DNA of 64,000 bases, taken from positions 40,075 to 104,074 of the IMG/VR virus record IMGVR_UViG_3300045119_000180; one strand, given 5' to 3'. Under the pieces are notes generated by a model, which made no database searches, was not told the DNA's origin, and saw only the letters and a program-made list of their open reading frames with translations. Shown here one piece after another: positions 14,278-23,167 of this stretch. A program made the translations under genes and the position numbers. The DNA comes from a virus. Positions within the stretch are counted from its first letter, which is position 1, and every line of letters begins with the position of its first letter.

Positions 14278-14319
14278 ATGGCCATGTTAATTATCATGGC
14301 CTTGTTAAAGGAAAGATGA
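14278..14319 (+). CDS. 13-residue hydrophobic leader peptide, tentative
   Basis: ATG at 14278 gives MAMLIIMALLKER and its stop overlaps the next ATG at 14316. AGAGG in the 36-nt repeat is suitably spaced. ATCATGGCC occurs twice within 25 bp here. It may couple translation to the next gene or be an attenuator-like leader. Confidence 0.35.
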   Translation: MAMLIIMALLKER

Positions 14320-14816
14320 AGACGCTCGTTTTTTCGGTATTGATTCATAGTTGTCAATTAGATTTTTCAGAAAGGCTGAGACAGTATCTTATTCCTGGCG
14401 AGCGGTATATCTTCGTAGGCAACGGATACCGTATTCTGCCGAAGCGGTGTCGGTGCAAGAAGCAGGTTACCAAAGCGAAGGCAGAGCAGATGGTGGCCGA
14501 CGGCATCGCGGAGCCGGTCTGGAAGACCCGCTGTAGAAGGGTGCAGATTGACTTTACCAGAATTTGGATGGCTCAGCAGGTGCAGGTACCGCGGGTAGAC
14601 TTAATTAGTCAGGCCGATATTGAGAGATTTGTTGAAGGCAACGAAACATCGATCGCTTATGTCGAGGCAGTGCACGAATTATATTTAGAAAATAGACAGA
14701 AGCTAATTCGATATGTTAAAGCTGAAGAATATGATAGACAAGAAAAGCTTGACTATGGTGTGCCAGTAGTCTACAGTTACGGAGACGGTCGGACCCCTGG
14801 TGGAATTAGTAAATAA
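14316..14816 (+). CDS. Cysteine-containing protein, unknown
   Basis: 166 aa. A central CRCKKQVTKAKAEQMV segment resembles a short metal-binding motif found in phage accessory proteins. The C-terminal half is helical and charged. AAAGGAAAG lies upstream of the ATG. It is followed at once by a tRNA gene. No family recognised. Confidence 0.6.
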   Translation: MKTLVFSVLIHSCQLDFSERLRQYLIPGERYIFVGNGYRILPKRCRCKKQVTKAKAEQMVADGIAEPVWKTRCRRVQIDFTRIWMAQQVQVPRVDLISQADIERFVEGNETSIAYVEAVHELYLENRQKLIRYVKAEEYDRQEKLDYGVPVVYSYGDGRTPGGISK

Positions 14817-14825
14817 CTATTCTGC

Positions 14826-14899
14826 TGGCCTCTAGCATAACCGGTAATTGCGTCGTCCTGTTAAGACGAAGGATCTCTGTTCGAATCAGAGGGGGCCAG
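14826..14899 (+). tRNA. tRNA-Asn (GTT anticodon)
   Basis: Full cloverleaf. The acceptor TGGCCTC pairs with GGGGCCA (one G-T). The D-arm has a GG-containing loop. The anticodon stem TCGTC/GACGA has loop CTGTTAA, so the anticodon is GTT. The T-arm is CTCTG, TTCGAAT, CAGAG. Discriminator is G and CCA is not encoded. It lies between two coding genes in the same direction. Confidence 0.93.
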
Positions 14900-14909
14900 C
14901 TGAGGAGTT

Positions 14910-15164
14910 ATGAAAATAGGCGGTTATTTCGAATATGTTTCGTTGACTGAATTAGGTCATCAAGCCGCTATTGATGCTTCTGTTGCACCAAGAATTAAAA
15001 AGTCTTGGGTACCTAATTGGTTGTATAAACAAAGATTTCGTTCTGATTGGTTGTACGATCTATTGACTGAGCCGGATCCTTTCTACATTTCCGCTGCGCA
15101 GTTAAAAGTCGCCGGCGATAAGTTCTATAGTGATTTAAGGAAGATTATTGAGGAGGATAAGTGA
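14910..15164 (+). CDS. Small protein, unknown
   Basis: 84 aa with GAGGAG just before the ATG, immediately after the tRNA. Rich in Trp and Tyr (SWVPNWLYKQRF). The stop overlaps the GTG of the next gene. No family recognised. Confidence 0.6.
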   Translation: MKIGGYFEYVSLTELGHQAAIDASVAPRIKKSWVPNWLYKQRFRSDWLYDLLTEPDPFYISAAQLKVAGDKFYSDLRKIIEEDK

Positions 15165-15493
15165 AGTACTTAATTATCGCAATGCTGTTTTTGGCGCCGT
15201 TGGCTAAAGCTCAAGACGCCAAAGTAATCGTAGTCGATCCGCAAGATGCTAAAAAGGCTGCCAGTATTTATGCCGAAAAACTAGCTGCGGATAAAGAGTG
15301 GAACGACTTTTTGTATCGAATGAATATCAAATATATCAAGGATAGCCACGATTGGTCTTACGGCATTCTCTTTAGCTCGGATTTCAAGGCTATCATTCCT
15401 GCAGACTACAAGCCAGATCCTTGTAGCAAATTTAAATATCCTTTTGGCGGGAGTCTCACCTTGACTGGTGTAACAAATGCCAACGCCAACTAA
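15161..15493 (+). CDS. Small secreted protein, unknown
   Basis: 110 aa. A clear Sec signal peptide (YLIIAMLFLAPLAKAQ) with an AKA-Q cleavage site near residue 18. The mature part is charged, with one Cys near the end. GTG start with GTGA overlap. Export suggests a periplasmic role such as superinfection exclusion or envelope modification, but nothing in the sequence decides this. Confidence 0.65.
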   Translation: MKYLIIAMLFLAPLAKAQDAKVIVVDPQDAKKAASIYAEKLAADKEWNDFLYRMNIKYIKDSHDWSYGILFSSDFKAIIPADYKPDPCSKFKYPFGGSLTLTGVTNANAN

Positions 15494-15641
15494 ACCGATG
15501 ATCGGTGATTACGCAGAATTAGTATTAAAAGGCGATTTCAAACTTGACGAAATACAGATCCTTAAATACTTAATTGAAAAAGAGGTAAAAAATGACAGAA
15601 AAAAGCAACAAAGCATTCGGCGTAAACGAATTAAAGCCTAA
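15477..15641 (+). CDS. Small protein overlapping its neighbours, tentative
   Basis: 54 aa, MPTPTKPMIGDYAEL..., with a basic C-terminus (RRKRIKA). It overlaps the previous gene by 17 nt and the next by 50 nt. Its first 40 residues fill an otherwise empty gap, which favours a real gene. Confidence 0.45.
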   Translation: MPTPTKPMIGDYAELVLKGDFKLDEIQILKYLIEKEVKNDRKKQQSIRRKRIKA

Positions 15642-15966
15642 CACGAGCCATTTGATCCCGGGCAAGACCGGCGACGGTAGTAACGCCGACCCGCTTACGA
15701 CTGGCAAGTATTCACGGCAGGAAGTTGATGAATTGATTCAATTGGGTAAGGAGGCGAGAGGCGAATTAAAGCCGATGGTTCTTCCTGAAGAGTTTAAAAA
15801 TTGGGGTGAAGGAGACGTCAGTTCGACTCCTGTAGAAGACGATTATAAGTTCATAGATACAACTCCGTATGGCGTACAAGAGCGATTGACCAGTCTTGAG
15901 AATAAATTCGAAGAGCTTCAAAGCCGTTTGGTCAAGGCGTTTAAACACGCAGGATTTAACTTTTAA
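15592..15966 (+). CDS. Unknown protein with C-terminal coiled coil
   Basis: 124 aa with AGAGGT before the ATG. A disordered, Gly/Pro-rich front is followed by a heptad region (RLTSLENKFEELQSRLV) near residues 100-115. The next gene begins on its stop (TAATG). No family recognised. Confidence 0.6.
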   Translation: MTEKSNKAFGVNELKPNTSHLIPGKTGDGSNADPLTTGKYSRQEVDELIQLGKEARGELKPMVLPEEFKNWGEGDVSSTPVEDDYKFIDTTPYGVQERLTSLENKFEELQSRLVKAFKHAGFNF

Positions 15967-16751
15967 TGGATTTAAGCAAAGTCAGCATCGGGATTCGTAC
16001 TTTTTTACGCGATGAGTGCTTAAAAAATTCTATCGCAGCGATTCGCCGTACGATGCCTGACGCTAAAATGATAATTGCAGACTGCGGAGAGCATACGCAG
16101 GAAAAGTATGATCTTTATTCAGAGCTTAGCCGGGAAGGGCATTTGTGCTTTACGCTTCCATGGGATTCCGGATTTGGCTGTATGAGCAATTGTATTGCGA
16201 GCGCAGCAACTCGGCCCTATCTTTTGATTGGCAGTGATGATTTCGACTTTAATCCTCCGGAAGTAAGAAAAGGGATTGAGTCTTTCGTGGAGTGTTTGGA
16301 TAACTGGCCGACTTTAAGCGTTGTTAGCGGACGGGTCAATAATAAATTTTATGAGTATTACTTAGAAGACAAAGGCGACGAAATTAAAGAGTCGCCAGCT
16401 CTGTGGGGTATTTATGCCGCGGCAAATCAAATTATTCCCTGGCTCTATCCAATTGATCTGACGGTTAATTACTGTTTAGTTCGAAAAGAAGTATTTCAGA
16501 AAGTCCAATGGGATCCAGAGGCTAAGATAGGGCAAGGTGAACACGGTTCGTGGTTCGTGGATATCAAGCGAGCAGGTCTTAAAGTAGGTTGGATACCCGG
16601 AGTTAGCATTAGCGAACAGCCGAATCAGAACAGTGATCGATATCGTGAATTCCGTAATAGAGCTAGGAGCCCCGAAAGAAGTTGTTTTAAGAAACGCGGC
16701 ATTAAGAAGTATGTTTTAGGTTGCGGAACAGTCGACTATGAAGAGACGTAA
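15966..16751 (+). CDS. GT-A glycosyltransferase (GalNAc-transferase/GT2-like)
   Basis: 261 aa. VSIGIRTFLRD at the N-terminus, AKMIIADCG as the second nucleotide-binding strand, and IGSDDFDF as the DxD-type metal/sugar-nucleotide site near residues 92-99. This layout matches GT2-like transferases related to beta-1,4-GalNAc transferases. It opens the glycan operon and overlaps the following endonuclease gene. Donor and acceptor cannot be read from sequence. Confidence 0.75.
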   Translation: MDLSKVSIGIRTFLRDECLKNSIAAIRRTMPDAKMIIADCGEHTQEKYDLYSELSREGHLCFTLPWDSGFGCMSNCIASAATRPYLLIGSDDFDFNPPEVRKGIESFVECLDNWPTLSVVSGRVNNKFYEYYLEDKGDEIKESPALWGIYAAANQIIPWLYPIDLTVNYCLVRKEVFQKVQWDPEAKIGQGEHGSWFVDIKRAGLKVGWIPGVSISEQPNQNSDRYREFRNRARSPERSCFKKRGIKKYVLGCGTVDYEET

Positions 16752-17232
16752 GAAGTGTACTAAATGCGGAGAAATAAAGCACTTTTCTTGTTTTTCGCCG
16801 GACAAAAGGGATGAAAAAGGCCGTCTGCGTTGGCGAATGGGCGTTTGTACTGCTTGTAGGTCCGAAGGTTTTAAAAAGAAGTACTGGAACGACCCTGTGG
16901 CAGCAAGGAGAAATGCCAGGAAAAATAGGACCTCAAAAAAGATGAGGGACTGGAATTTAAGATTTGCTTATGGAATAACTCTATTGGAGTGGGAGGATAT
17001 TTTTACAAAGCAGGGCCGACAGTGTGCTATTTGTAAAAGAAAGAAACCAATTGGTCTAGGTTGGGCGACAGATCATAAAGGTTGGCATTGCAGAAGAGGT
17101 AAATTACGTAAAAGAATAAGAGCAATTTTATGTCAACATTGTAATACTCTTTTAGGCCAGGCAAGAGAGTCGGTAGATATTTTAAAAGCGGTAATTGCGT
17201 ACATAAGAAACAATAAATGGGCAAATTATTAA
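16738..17232 (+). CDS. Recombination endonuclease VII family nuclease
   Basis: 164 aa. An N-terminal zinc ribbon (CTKC ... CTAC) precedes an intact endonuclease VII core: YGITLLEWEDI, CAICKRKK, TDHKGWHC, LCQHCNTLLG. All four zinc cysteines are present, unlike the copy at 1289. It sits between two glycosyltransferase genes and overlaps both, consistent with a free-standing mobile nuclease. Confidence 0.85.
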   Translation: MKRRKKCTKCGEIKHFSCFSPDKRDEKGRLRWRMGVCTACRSEGFKKKYWNDPVAARRNARKNRTSKKMRDWNLRFAYGITLLEWEDIFTKQGRQCAICKRKKPIGLGWATDHKGWHCRRGKLRKRIRAILCQHCNTLLGQARESVDILKAVIAYIRNNKWANY

Positions 17233-17909
17233 TATCTATAAAATCATGCCGTCGCGACTGGATGCGCGGCGATCATGACGTCATTCGCTCGACGTGGGGC
17301 AAGGATGTTCCCGAAGGCGTTGATTTACGGTTCTTTATGGGCACGGAAAGTTATAGGCTATGTACCGACGGCGATGAAGAATGGTTGGATGTTAAAGACG
17401 ATTACGATTCACTCCCTCAAAAGGTTAAGGCTATTTTTAAATGGGCTTTAGAAAAACAATATGACTACATTTTCCTTGCGGACACGGATACGTTCGTTAT
17501 ACCAAAACGCCTTATTGCGCTTCCTTTTCAAGACTATGACTTATCTGGTCGGTTCGGGAAAATTAAGCCTATTGGCGAGACCTTTAGATATATTGACGGA
17601 CGAGATATTGTTTACGACCCCTGTTGGCCCTGGCCAAGCGGAGGGTGCGGTTATTTTGTATCGGCTAAAGGTGCCGATTATATTTTACGTACAGGATTTA
17701 CAGGCTGGGCCGAAGACATTCAGTCAGGCCAAGCACTCGGACCGCTGGAAAAACTAGGCTTGGTAAAGATAGGCGATCTAGAAGATCTCGAGTGTAAGGC
17801 ATCGTGGCATTTTCCGCGGTGGAAGTACAATCAGGAAGTTTACCATCCCCGATATGGTTGGCAAGAGAAGATGTATAAAGAGCATAATGAAAATAGCGAT
17901 AGTCATTAA
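17217..17909 (+). CDS. Galactosyltransferase-like glycosyltransferase (GT31-like)
   Basis: 230 aa. KLLISIKSCRRD, then RSTWG, and FLADTDTFV (DxD near residues 90-92) resemble the beta-1,3-galactosyltransferase fold. GGCGYFVSAKGAD and EDIQSG fit the acceptor side. It is paralogous to the next gene and overlaps it by 23 nt. The acceptor is unknown. Confidence 0.72.
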   Translation: MGKLLISIKSCRRDWMRGDHDVIRSTWGKDVPEGVDLRFFMGTESYRLCTDGDEEWLDVKDDYDSLPQKVKAIFKWALEKQYDYIFLADTDTFVIPKRLIALPFQDYDLSGRFGKIKPIGETFRYIDGRDIVYDPCWPWPSGGCGYFVSAKGADYILRTGFTGWAEDIQSGQALGPLEKLGLVKIGDLEDLECKASWHFPRWKYNQEVYHPRYGWQEKMYKEHNENSDSH

Positions 17910-18594
17910 ATCATGCCAGCGCGATAAATACGCCGGCTGCCATTGGGCAATTAGAGAGACGTATGCCAACACTCTGCCAGCTGGCGTAGATCTTTATTTT
18001 GTTATGGGCGGCCCTAGGATAGAACTGCCGTCAGAAATCTTAAAAGACGAATTATGGTTCGACGTAGACGACGGCTATTGGGAGCTACAGCCTAAAGTCA
18101 AATTGGCTTGTAAATATATAGTTGACAATAACTACGATTTTTGTTATTTTGCAGACACTGACAGTTATTTAATCGTGCAAGAATTGCTCAAATCCGGGTT
18201 CGAAAAGTACGACTTTTCAGGCGGCCATTTGTGCGGCCGTAATCACGGAGAGAATCAATTTGGCGTTAAATATCCGGCTTATAAAGACAGCCACGGAGCG
18301 ACATTGCCGCACCTTTATGTCTATCTGTCCGGAGGCGTAGGCTTTTTCGTGTCAAACAAGGCGGCTAAAGCATTGGCCGAGACGGATATGTACTTTCATT
18401 CAGAGGATGTCTGGGCCGGCCAAGTCATCGGCCCGTTTATAGAGCGTGGCGAGATGACAGCTAGTCTGCTGCCGTTCGTAGAGCATCATTCGGCCTGGCA
18501 TCTTAATTGTGGCTATTACGGCGGCGGACATACGGAACGGCTTAATGCCGGTGATGCAGTAAGGCGTAAGCATAAGGACCTTGGGTATATATAA
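17887..18594 (+). CDS. Galactosyltransferase-like glycosyltransferase, paralogue
   Basis: 235 aa. Same architecture as the previous gene: IAIVIKSCQRD, FADTDSYL, GGVGFFVSNKAA, EDVWAGQ. The ATG at 17887 is chosen over an upstream in-frame start because it aligns with the paralogue's N-terminus. The pair probably arose by tandem duplication and may add consecutive sugars. Confidence 0.72.
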   Translation: MKIAIVIKSCQRDKYAGCHWAIRETYANTLPAGVDLYFVMGGPRIELPSEILKDELWFDVDDGYWELQPKVKLACKYIVDNNYDFCYFADTDSYLIVQELLKSGFEKYDFSGGHLCGRNHGENQFGVKYPAYKDSHGATLPHLYVYLSGGVGFFVSNKAAKALAETDMYFHSEDVWAGQVIGPFIERGEMTASLLPFVEHHSAWHLNCGYYGGGHTERLNAGDAVRRKHKDLGYI

Positions 18595-18815
18595 TGAGTG
18601 AATTCATCGATGATGAAATCGAGCGGGCGGGATTGAGTATCAGTGCCCAAGCAGGGCAGTGGGTACGCGACAAGCTAGCCGAGGCGGGTATCAGCCAGGA
18701 AGAGATTGACCACATCATGCATGAAGCGGTTAAGGACGTGATTGTGTCGGCTGTATGTCCGTATTGTCAAGGATATAAGTTAACCCGCAAACCGTGTCCG
18801 TGTTGCGAAAGATAA
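18594..18815 (+). CDS. Small zinc-ribbon protein, unknown
   Basis: 73 aa. A helical acidic N-terminus and a C-terminal CPYC ... CPCC ribbon. It begins on the previous stop (TAATG). No family recognised. Confidence 0.6.
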   Translation: MSEFIDDEIERAGLSISAQAGQWVRDKLAEAGISQEEIDHIMHEAVKDVIVSAVCPYCQGYKLTRKPCPCCER

Positions 18816-18823
18816 AGGAGATT

Positions 18824-19624
18824 ATGCGCATCTTAGTTACAGGAAGTTCCAGCTACATTGCTTCAGGCGTTTTACCGCGGCTTTATAGGGCTTTTCCGAC
18901 GGCGCTGATCTCTTTATGCGATCTTAAGAACGGCCAGGATTTCGGCGAATTTAAAGGTCATCACTTCAACGTCGTACTACATATCGGCGCATTAAGTACG
19001 ATTGTCGACTCCGGTAGCAAGGCTGATTATATGCTGGACGTCAACGCTTTCCGAATCTTGAAGTTTCTACGTAATAACACGGTTGATAAAATCTTATTCC
19101 CGTCAACTGGAGGAGCTATTTATGGCAATAGGACGACGCCAGCTAAAGAGTCAGATGCTACTTGGAGCGGGTGTGTTAATCCTTACAGCCAGTCTAAGTA
19201 TATCGCTGAAAGGATTATTCGGGAATTATGCCACAATCATACGATTCTTAGGCTTGGTAACGTCTTTGGTGGTGATATGGATAGCCGGACAGAGGCGTTG
19301 GTTTTGACGCATTTTGCGCATGACAATCCAATTATTGTTTACGGTGGTGATCAGACCAGGGATTTCGTCCATCTAGACGTCGTTAGCGAAGCGTTCATTA
19401 AAGCTATCCAACTAGATGTCACCGGGACTTTTAATATCGCTAATGGCGAGTCTATCCGATTGATGGACCTAGCGGAGAAATTTTCGGCTTATCGTCAGGT
19501 GCCAATTGAAATGCGTCCGCACAGGCCTGAAGAGATGATTGATGTGGCGTTGGATGTCACGGCAGCCAAAAAGGCCGGATTGATTCCGAAGAAACAGAAG
19601 AACGATTATCTAGGGGTTCTTTAA
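18824..19624 (+). CDS. NAD-dependent sugar epimerase/dehydratase (extended SDR)
   Basis: 266 aa. A degenerate Rossmann turn ILVTGSSSYIASG, then PSTGGAIYG and NPYSQSKY with the catalytic YxxxK near residues 125-129, then RLGNVFG. This is the GalE/RmlB-type family that remodels nucleotide sugars. AAGGAG sits just before the ATG at 18824; the frame is open further upstream. In context it could epimerise or dehydrate a GDP- or UDP-sugar for the surrounding glycosyltransferases. Confidence 0.78.
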   Translation: MRILVTGSSSYIASGVLPRLYRAFPTALISLCDLKNGQDFGEFKGHHFNVVLHIGALSTIVDSGSKADYMLDVNAFRILKFLRNNTVDKILFPSTGGAIYGNRTTPAKESDATWSGCVNPYSQSKYIAERIIRELCHNHTILRLGNVFGGDMDSRTEALVLTHFAHDNPIIVYGGDQTRDFVHLDVVSEAFIKAIQLDVTGTFNIANGESIRLMDLAEKFSAYRQVPIEMRPHRPEEMIDVALDVTAAKKAGLIPKKQKNDYLGVL

Positions 19625-20238
19625 TGCCACAAACTTGGCCGCCTCAAACGGAATTGTGCGAATTAGCTACGAAATACGGTACAGATAAATACAATTGGCA
19701 TTCCTACACTCCACACTATCACCGCCTGCTTAACGACCGCCGCAACGAAGTCCGTAAAGTTCTGGAGATCGGTATTGGCGACCCGTCTAGTATGTCAGAT
19801 CCGACTGGCAAGCCTTACGTCCCCGGTGCCAGTTTGCGTATGTGGGCCGAATATTTCCCGAACGCCGAAATTTATTCTTTGGATAGTCAGGCTAATCTTC
19901 TGATCAACGAAGGCCGGATCCGTTCTTTCCAGTGCGACCAAGGCGACCGGCATAGTTTAGAAATGGCTATGCCAAAGCTAGGCGCGGGCTTTGATCTTAT
20001 CGTCGACGATGGCAGCCATGTTCCAGAGCATCAAGCGTTGACGGCTACAATGTACGTGCCGCTATTGGCGCCGAACGGCGTTTATATCATTGAGGACGTC
20101 TGGCTGTATCCCAGTCAGGTCGGTTGGTCCAAGGAGCCGTTCGGATTGAAACTGGAAGATATCCCGTATAAAACGGAAGTACTTTACGGCGAAGGCAATA
20201 ATGACGACAGATTGATTTTAATAAAGGCTGGCAGATGA
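19624..20238 (+). CDS. Class I SAM methyltransferase (sugar O-methyltransferase-like)
   Basis: 204 aa. LEIGIGDPSS as the SAM-binding motif I near residue 48, YSLDSQ at the second strand, and DLIVDDGSH near 120. The DDGSH motif and overall pattern recall macrolide-sugar O-methyltransferases. It starts on the previous stop. Likely methylates a sugar made by this operon (inference). Confidence 0.7.
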   Translation: MPQTWPPQTELCELATKYGTDKYNWHSYTPHYHRLLNDRRNEVRKVLEIGIGDPSSMSDPTGKPYVPGASLRMWAEYFPNAEIYSLDSQANLLINEGRIRSFQCDQGDRHSLEMAMPKLGAGFDLIVDDGSHVPEHQALTATMYVPLLAPNGVYIIEDVWLYPSQVGWSKEPFGLKLEDIPYKTEVLYGEGNNDDRLILIKAGR

Positions 20239-20414
20239 ATTGGCGTCTTAATGTAGCTAGTTTACTAGCGATTGTGTTAACACTTATTTATGGCTCAGGA
20301 TTGTGTTTTGCTGTAGCTCATAAAGATAAATTAGGAATTATGGTGTTCGGTGTTGCGGTCCTTATTTGTGGTTTTATGTCTTGGGCATCGGGTTTTGCAA
20401 GGCCAAAACCATGA
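20235..20414 (+). CDS. Small two-helix membrane protein, unknown
   Basis: 59 aa with two hydrophobic segments (VASLLAIVLTLIYGSGL and LGIMVFGVAVLICGFMSW). ATGA overlaps at both ends make it a clear operon member. Function unknown. Confidence 0.6.
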   Translation: MNWRLNVASLLAIVLTLIYGSGLCFAVAHKDKLGIMVFGVAVLICGFMSWASGFARPKP

Positions 20415-21289
20415 AAATCATCCAGTGCAACGACTGCAATCCGGAATTGATTCAACCTCAATATGCATCGTTTAAAAAGCATCTTCAAGACGACTTTCAA
20501 ATGGTTATCTGTAACAGTCTAGAGATGGCTAGAGACCCGCGAAAGTGCCAAGAAGTATTAGACGTATGTCATTTGTTAGGTATAGAAACTGTCCAGGCGA
20601 AACGCGACAAATCAATTGAACTGTATCGCAATACCAACTTTACTTACGGTAGCCCAGAGCCGTTCTTTTCTCCGGAAGGCCGCTTCTGGACGCCCGGCAA
20701 TGCCGGCAATTATCTTATGCAATGGTCATGGGAAAAGATCGTCTGCAAACTTAATGGTCCTATTTGCTATACGCATAGCGATGTCTTTCTAATCGAGCCT
20801 ATTAGATTTACAGACTATCTAAAAGACTATCAAATATGTTCAATTCTGCCGAATAAGCCAGCCCAAAAAGGTCATGGCTTTATGCAATATCTTTGGGAGC
20901 CGCTATTGTTGGTCGATATGGATAGGCTGCCCAGCCCGGAAACAATGATTTGGTGGCCTAGCGAAGTTGAAAACGAATGGACGGATACCGGAGGCAGGAC
21001 GTATTACTATCTACGTGACCATCCGGAATTAAAGGTTCTAGAATTAGGCCAGTCGAGCAGTATAATAGGCGATGCGCCTAATGACGACGATTTTAAGGAT
21101 CCGACAGTAGACTTTCATCCAACAAGATATCGCTTCATTCATTTCCCAGATAAACGGGCGTTTCATTATATGTCAGGGACCAGGTGGTGTACAGATTCGG
21201 AGCACGGGTGGAATTGGCCAAAAGAAAAGGCTGATGAATACCACCGACGAAAGATGGCTTGGACTCGTAAACTAGCAGGTATTGAATGA
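20411..21289 (+). CDS. Putative GT-A type glycosyltransferase
   Basis: 292 aa. MKIIQCNDC at the start and GPICYTHSDVFLIEPI in the middle, where HSDVF takes the place of a DxD site. The start at 20411 overlaps the membrane-protein stop (ATGA) and is preferred over an in-frame ATG 45 nt upstream. The family is not one I can name. Context among glycan genes supports the call. Confidence 0.55.
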   Translation: MKIIQCNDCNPELIQPQYASFKKHLQDDFQMVICNSLEMARDPRKCQEVLDVCHLLGIETVQAKRDKSIELYRNTNFTYGSPEPFFSPEGRFWTPGNAGNYLMQWSWEKIVCKLNGPICYTHSDVFLIEPIRFTDYLKDYQICSILPNKPAQKGHGFMQYLWEPLLLVDMDRLPSPETMIWWPSEVENEWTDTGGRTYYYLRDHPELKVLELGQSSSIIGDAPNDDDFKDPTVDFHPTRYRFIHFPDKRAFHYMSGTRWCTDSEHGWNWPKEKADEYHRRKMAWTRKLAGIE

Positions 21290-22245
21290 ATGTAGCTCTT
21301 ATTGGCGCGGGTAAAATTGGTAGAATCCGGGCGGAAGTTATTCGTCAGTCTGAATCACGATTGGTGGCTGTTCATGATGCCAACGATATTGCTGCAGCTA
21401 AATTAGGTCTTCCGGTTTCTTTGGACTTTATTATGACGGCTAAAGACATTAATGCAGTCGTAATTTGTACGCCTACTAAATACCACATGCCTATCGCGGT
21501 ATCGGCGTTACACGCCGGTAAGCACGTTCTTTGTGAAAAGCCGCTAGGGCGGACATTACAAGAAGCTAAACTGGTAGTTCAAAATGTTTTGCCAGGGCAG
21601 ATTCTGCATTCCGGATTTAATTACCGCCATTTAAGCCATGTAAAACGAGCGAAGAAGATTATCGAAAGCGGCGTTCTCGGTGATTTGATGTTCTTTCGTT
21701 CCCGTTTTGGGAACGGCGGCCGACCGGGGTATGGAAAAGAATGGTGTACGCAGAAGGATCTTGGTGGTGGCGGCGTAACGATCGAGCAGGCAATTCATGT
21801 CTTTGATCTTATTTCGTTTCTTTTCGGAGACCCTGAGCGAATTGTAGCAAATATGGATCTTTGCTATCACGGTTTTCCCGATACTGAAGATAATGTCTTT
21901 TGTATGATTAAAACGTCTGGCGGTACAGCCACCGTGCATGTTAGCTGGACGCAATGGACGAATCTCTTTGAAGTAGAGATATTCGGCACAGAAGGTTATC
22001 TAAGGCTGGAAGGTCGTGACGGCTCTTATGGCCCGCCAAGGCTGTATCACGGCATCAGGAACGATGACCATACGCGGCCTTTCGAGCATGAAATTGACCT
22101 GCCGGATGAAAGTAGTTGGGCTTTAGACTGGGCTGAATTCGAACAAGAAGTAGAATCCGGAATTAATGGTGCGTATGGATTAATGGCGCAGCGAATGGTT
22201 GAAGCTGCTTATAAAAGTGTAGATAAAGGCTGGGTTAATATATGA
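21286..22245 (+). CDS. Gfo/Idh/MocA-family oxidoreductase
   Basis: 319 aa. The Rossmann motif ALIGAGKIG at the N-terminus, then VVICTPTKYH and the family signature CEKPLGR near residues 85-91. The second half is the alpha/beta dimer domain. These enzymes oxidise or reduce sugars or nucleotide sugars with NAD(P). It is flanked by ATGA overlaps in the glycan operon. Confidence 0.82.
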   Translation: MNVALIGAGKIGRIRAEVIRQSESRLVAVHDANDIAAAKLGLPVSLDFIMTAKDINAVVICTPTKYHMPIAVSALHAGKHVLCEKPLGRTLQEAKLVVQNVLPGQILHSGFNYRHLSHVKRAKKIIESGVLGDLMFFRSRFGNGGRPGYGKEWCTQKDLGGGGVTIEQAIHVFDLISFLFGDPERIVANMDLCYHGFPDTEDNVFCMIKTSGGTATVHVSWTQWTNLFEVEIFGTEGYLRLEGRDGSYGPPRLYHGIRNDDHTRPFEHEIDLPDESSWALDWAEFEQEVESGINGAYGLMAQRMVEAAYKSVDKGWVNI

Positions 22246-22877
22246 AAGCCTGGATAGTCGGAGCATCCGGAACAATCGGCGGTGCTATTGCGGATAGGTT
22301 TCATAACGAAGGCGTTGAGGTCTTTAGGAAAAAGGTGGAAATAACGGATTATTATGCCATATCATCAACGGCTAATGCCGTCCGACCCGACATTGTAGTT
22401 AACTGCGCAGGCGTTTATATTTACGGAGCTTTTGGCGGTTCTATATTAGATTGGACGAGTGTTATAGATGTAAATCTTACAGGTAGTTTTCATCTTACTA
22501 GGGCTGTTCTGCCTAACATGCTTGCTAAAGGTGGTGGAAAGATTATTCACCTATCAGGCGGGGGTGCTGCTTATGGTCGGCGGCTTTATTCTGCCTATGC
22601 GGCCTCAAAAGCTGGCTTGGTAAGGTTCGTGGAGTGCGTAGCCGAAGAAGTTGAACAATTTAACGTCCAGATCAATTGTATCGCGCCAGGCTCTGTTAAG
22701 AGCAAGATGAATCCTAAAGGCACTGAAACGCCTCAAAAAGCTGTCGAGCTGGCAATGTATCTAGCCTCGCCTGAATCGAGTCACGTAACCGGCCGGTTAA
22801 TACACGTCAACGAAGACTATAGAAATAAGACTGTTTGGGGCGACGAAGACGGCAAGCTTCGAAGGATGCCTTTATGA
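22242..22877 (+). CDS. Short-chain dehydrogenase/reductase
   Basis: 211 aa. IVGASGTIGGA as the cofactor loop, VVNCAG, and YAASKAG as the catalytic YxxxK near residues 113-117, with IAPGSVKSKM downstream. It probably interconverts a keto-sugar intermediate with the neighbouring oxidoreductase; the substrate is unknown. Confidence 0.8.
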   Translation: MKAWIVGASGTIGGAIADRFHNEGVEVFRKKVEITDYYAISSTANAVRPDIVVNCAGVYIYGAFGGSILDWTSVIDVNLTGSFHLTRAVLPNMLAKGGGKIIHLSGGGAAYGRRLYSAYAASKAGLVRFVECVAEEVEQFNVQINCIAPGSVKSKMNPKGTETPQKAVELAMYLASPESSHVTGRLIHVNEDYRNKTVWGDEDGKLRRMPL

Positions 22878-23167
22878 AAGAATGTAATAGCCAGCCTGTA
22901 CTCAAAAGCTGCCCTGAGTGCCAGAGTAAGAAATTGACGTACGGTGGGTATGGGAATACCTTGCTCGGATGTTATAGTCCACCGGGACACGACCACGACA
23001 ATAATTGTAAAATACATTATTGGAAGTGCGAAAATGGGCATGATATCAGGGAAAGACAGATTAATGTTTGCCCGGCTGAAGGGTGCAATTGGACATCTGG
23101 ACAAGATTGTTTTTGCTCCCCTTTAGGCGCGTGGATAGCTAAAATGGGTCCAGGGATGTATCAATGA
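22874..23167 (+). CDS. Cysteine-rich zinc-binding protein, unknown
   Basis: 97 aa with about nine cysteines in CPEC, CENGHD, CPAEGC and CFC, suggesting two or three zinc sites. The ATG at 22874 overlaps the previous stop, and its own end overlaps the kinase start. No family recognised. Confidence 0.6.
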   Translation: MKECNSQPVLKSCPECQSKKLTYGGYGNTLLGCYSPPGHDHDNNCKIHYWKCENGHDIRERQINVCPAEGCNWTSGQDCFCSPLGAWIAKMGPGMYQ

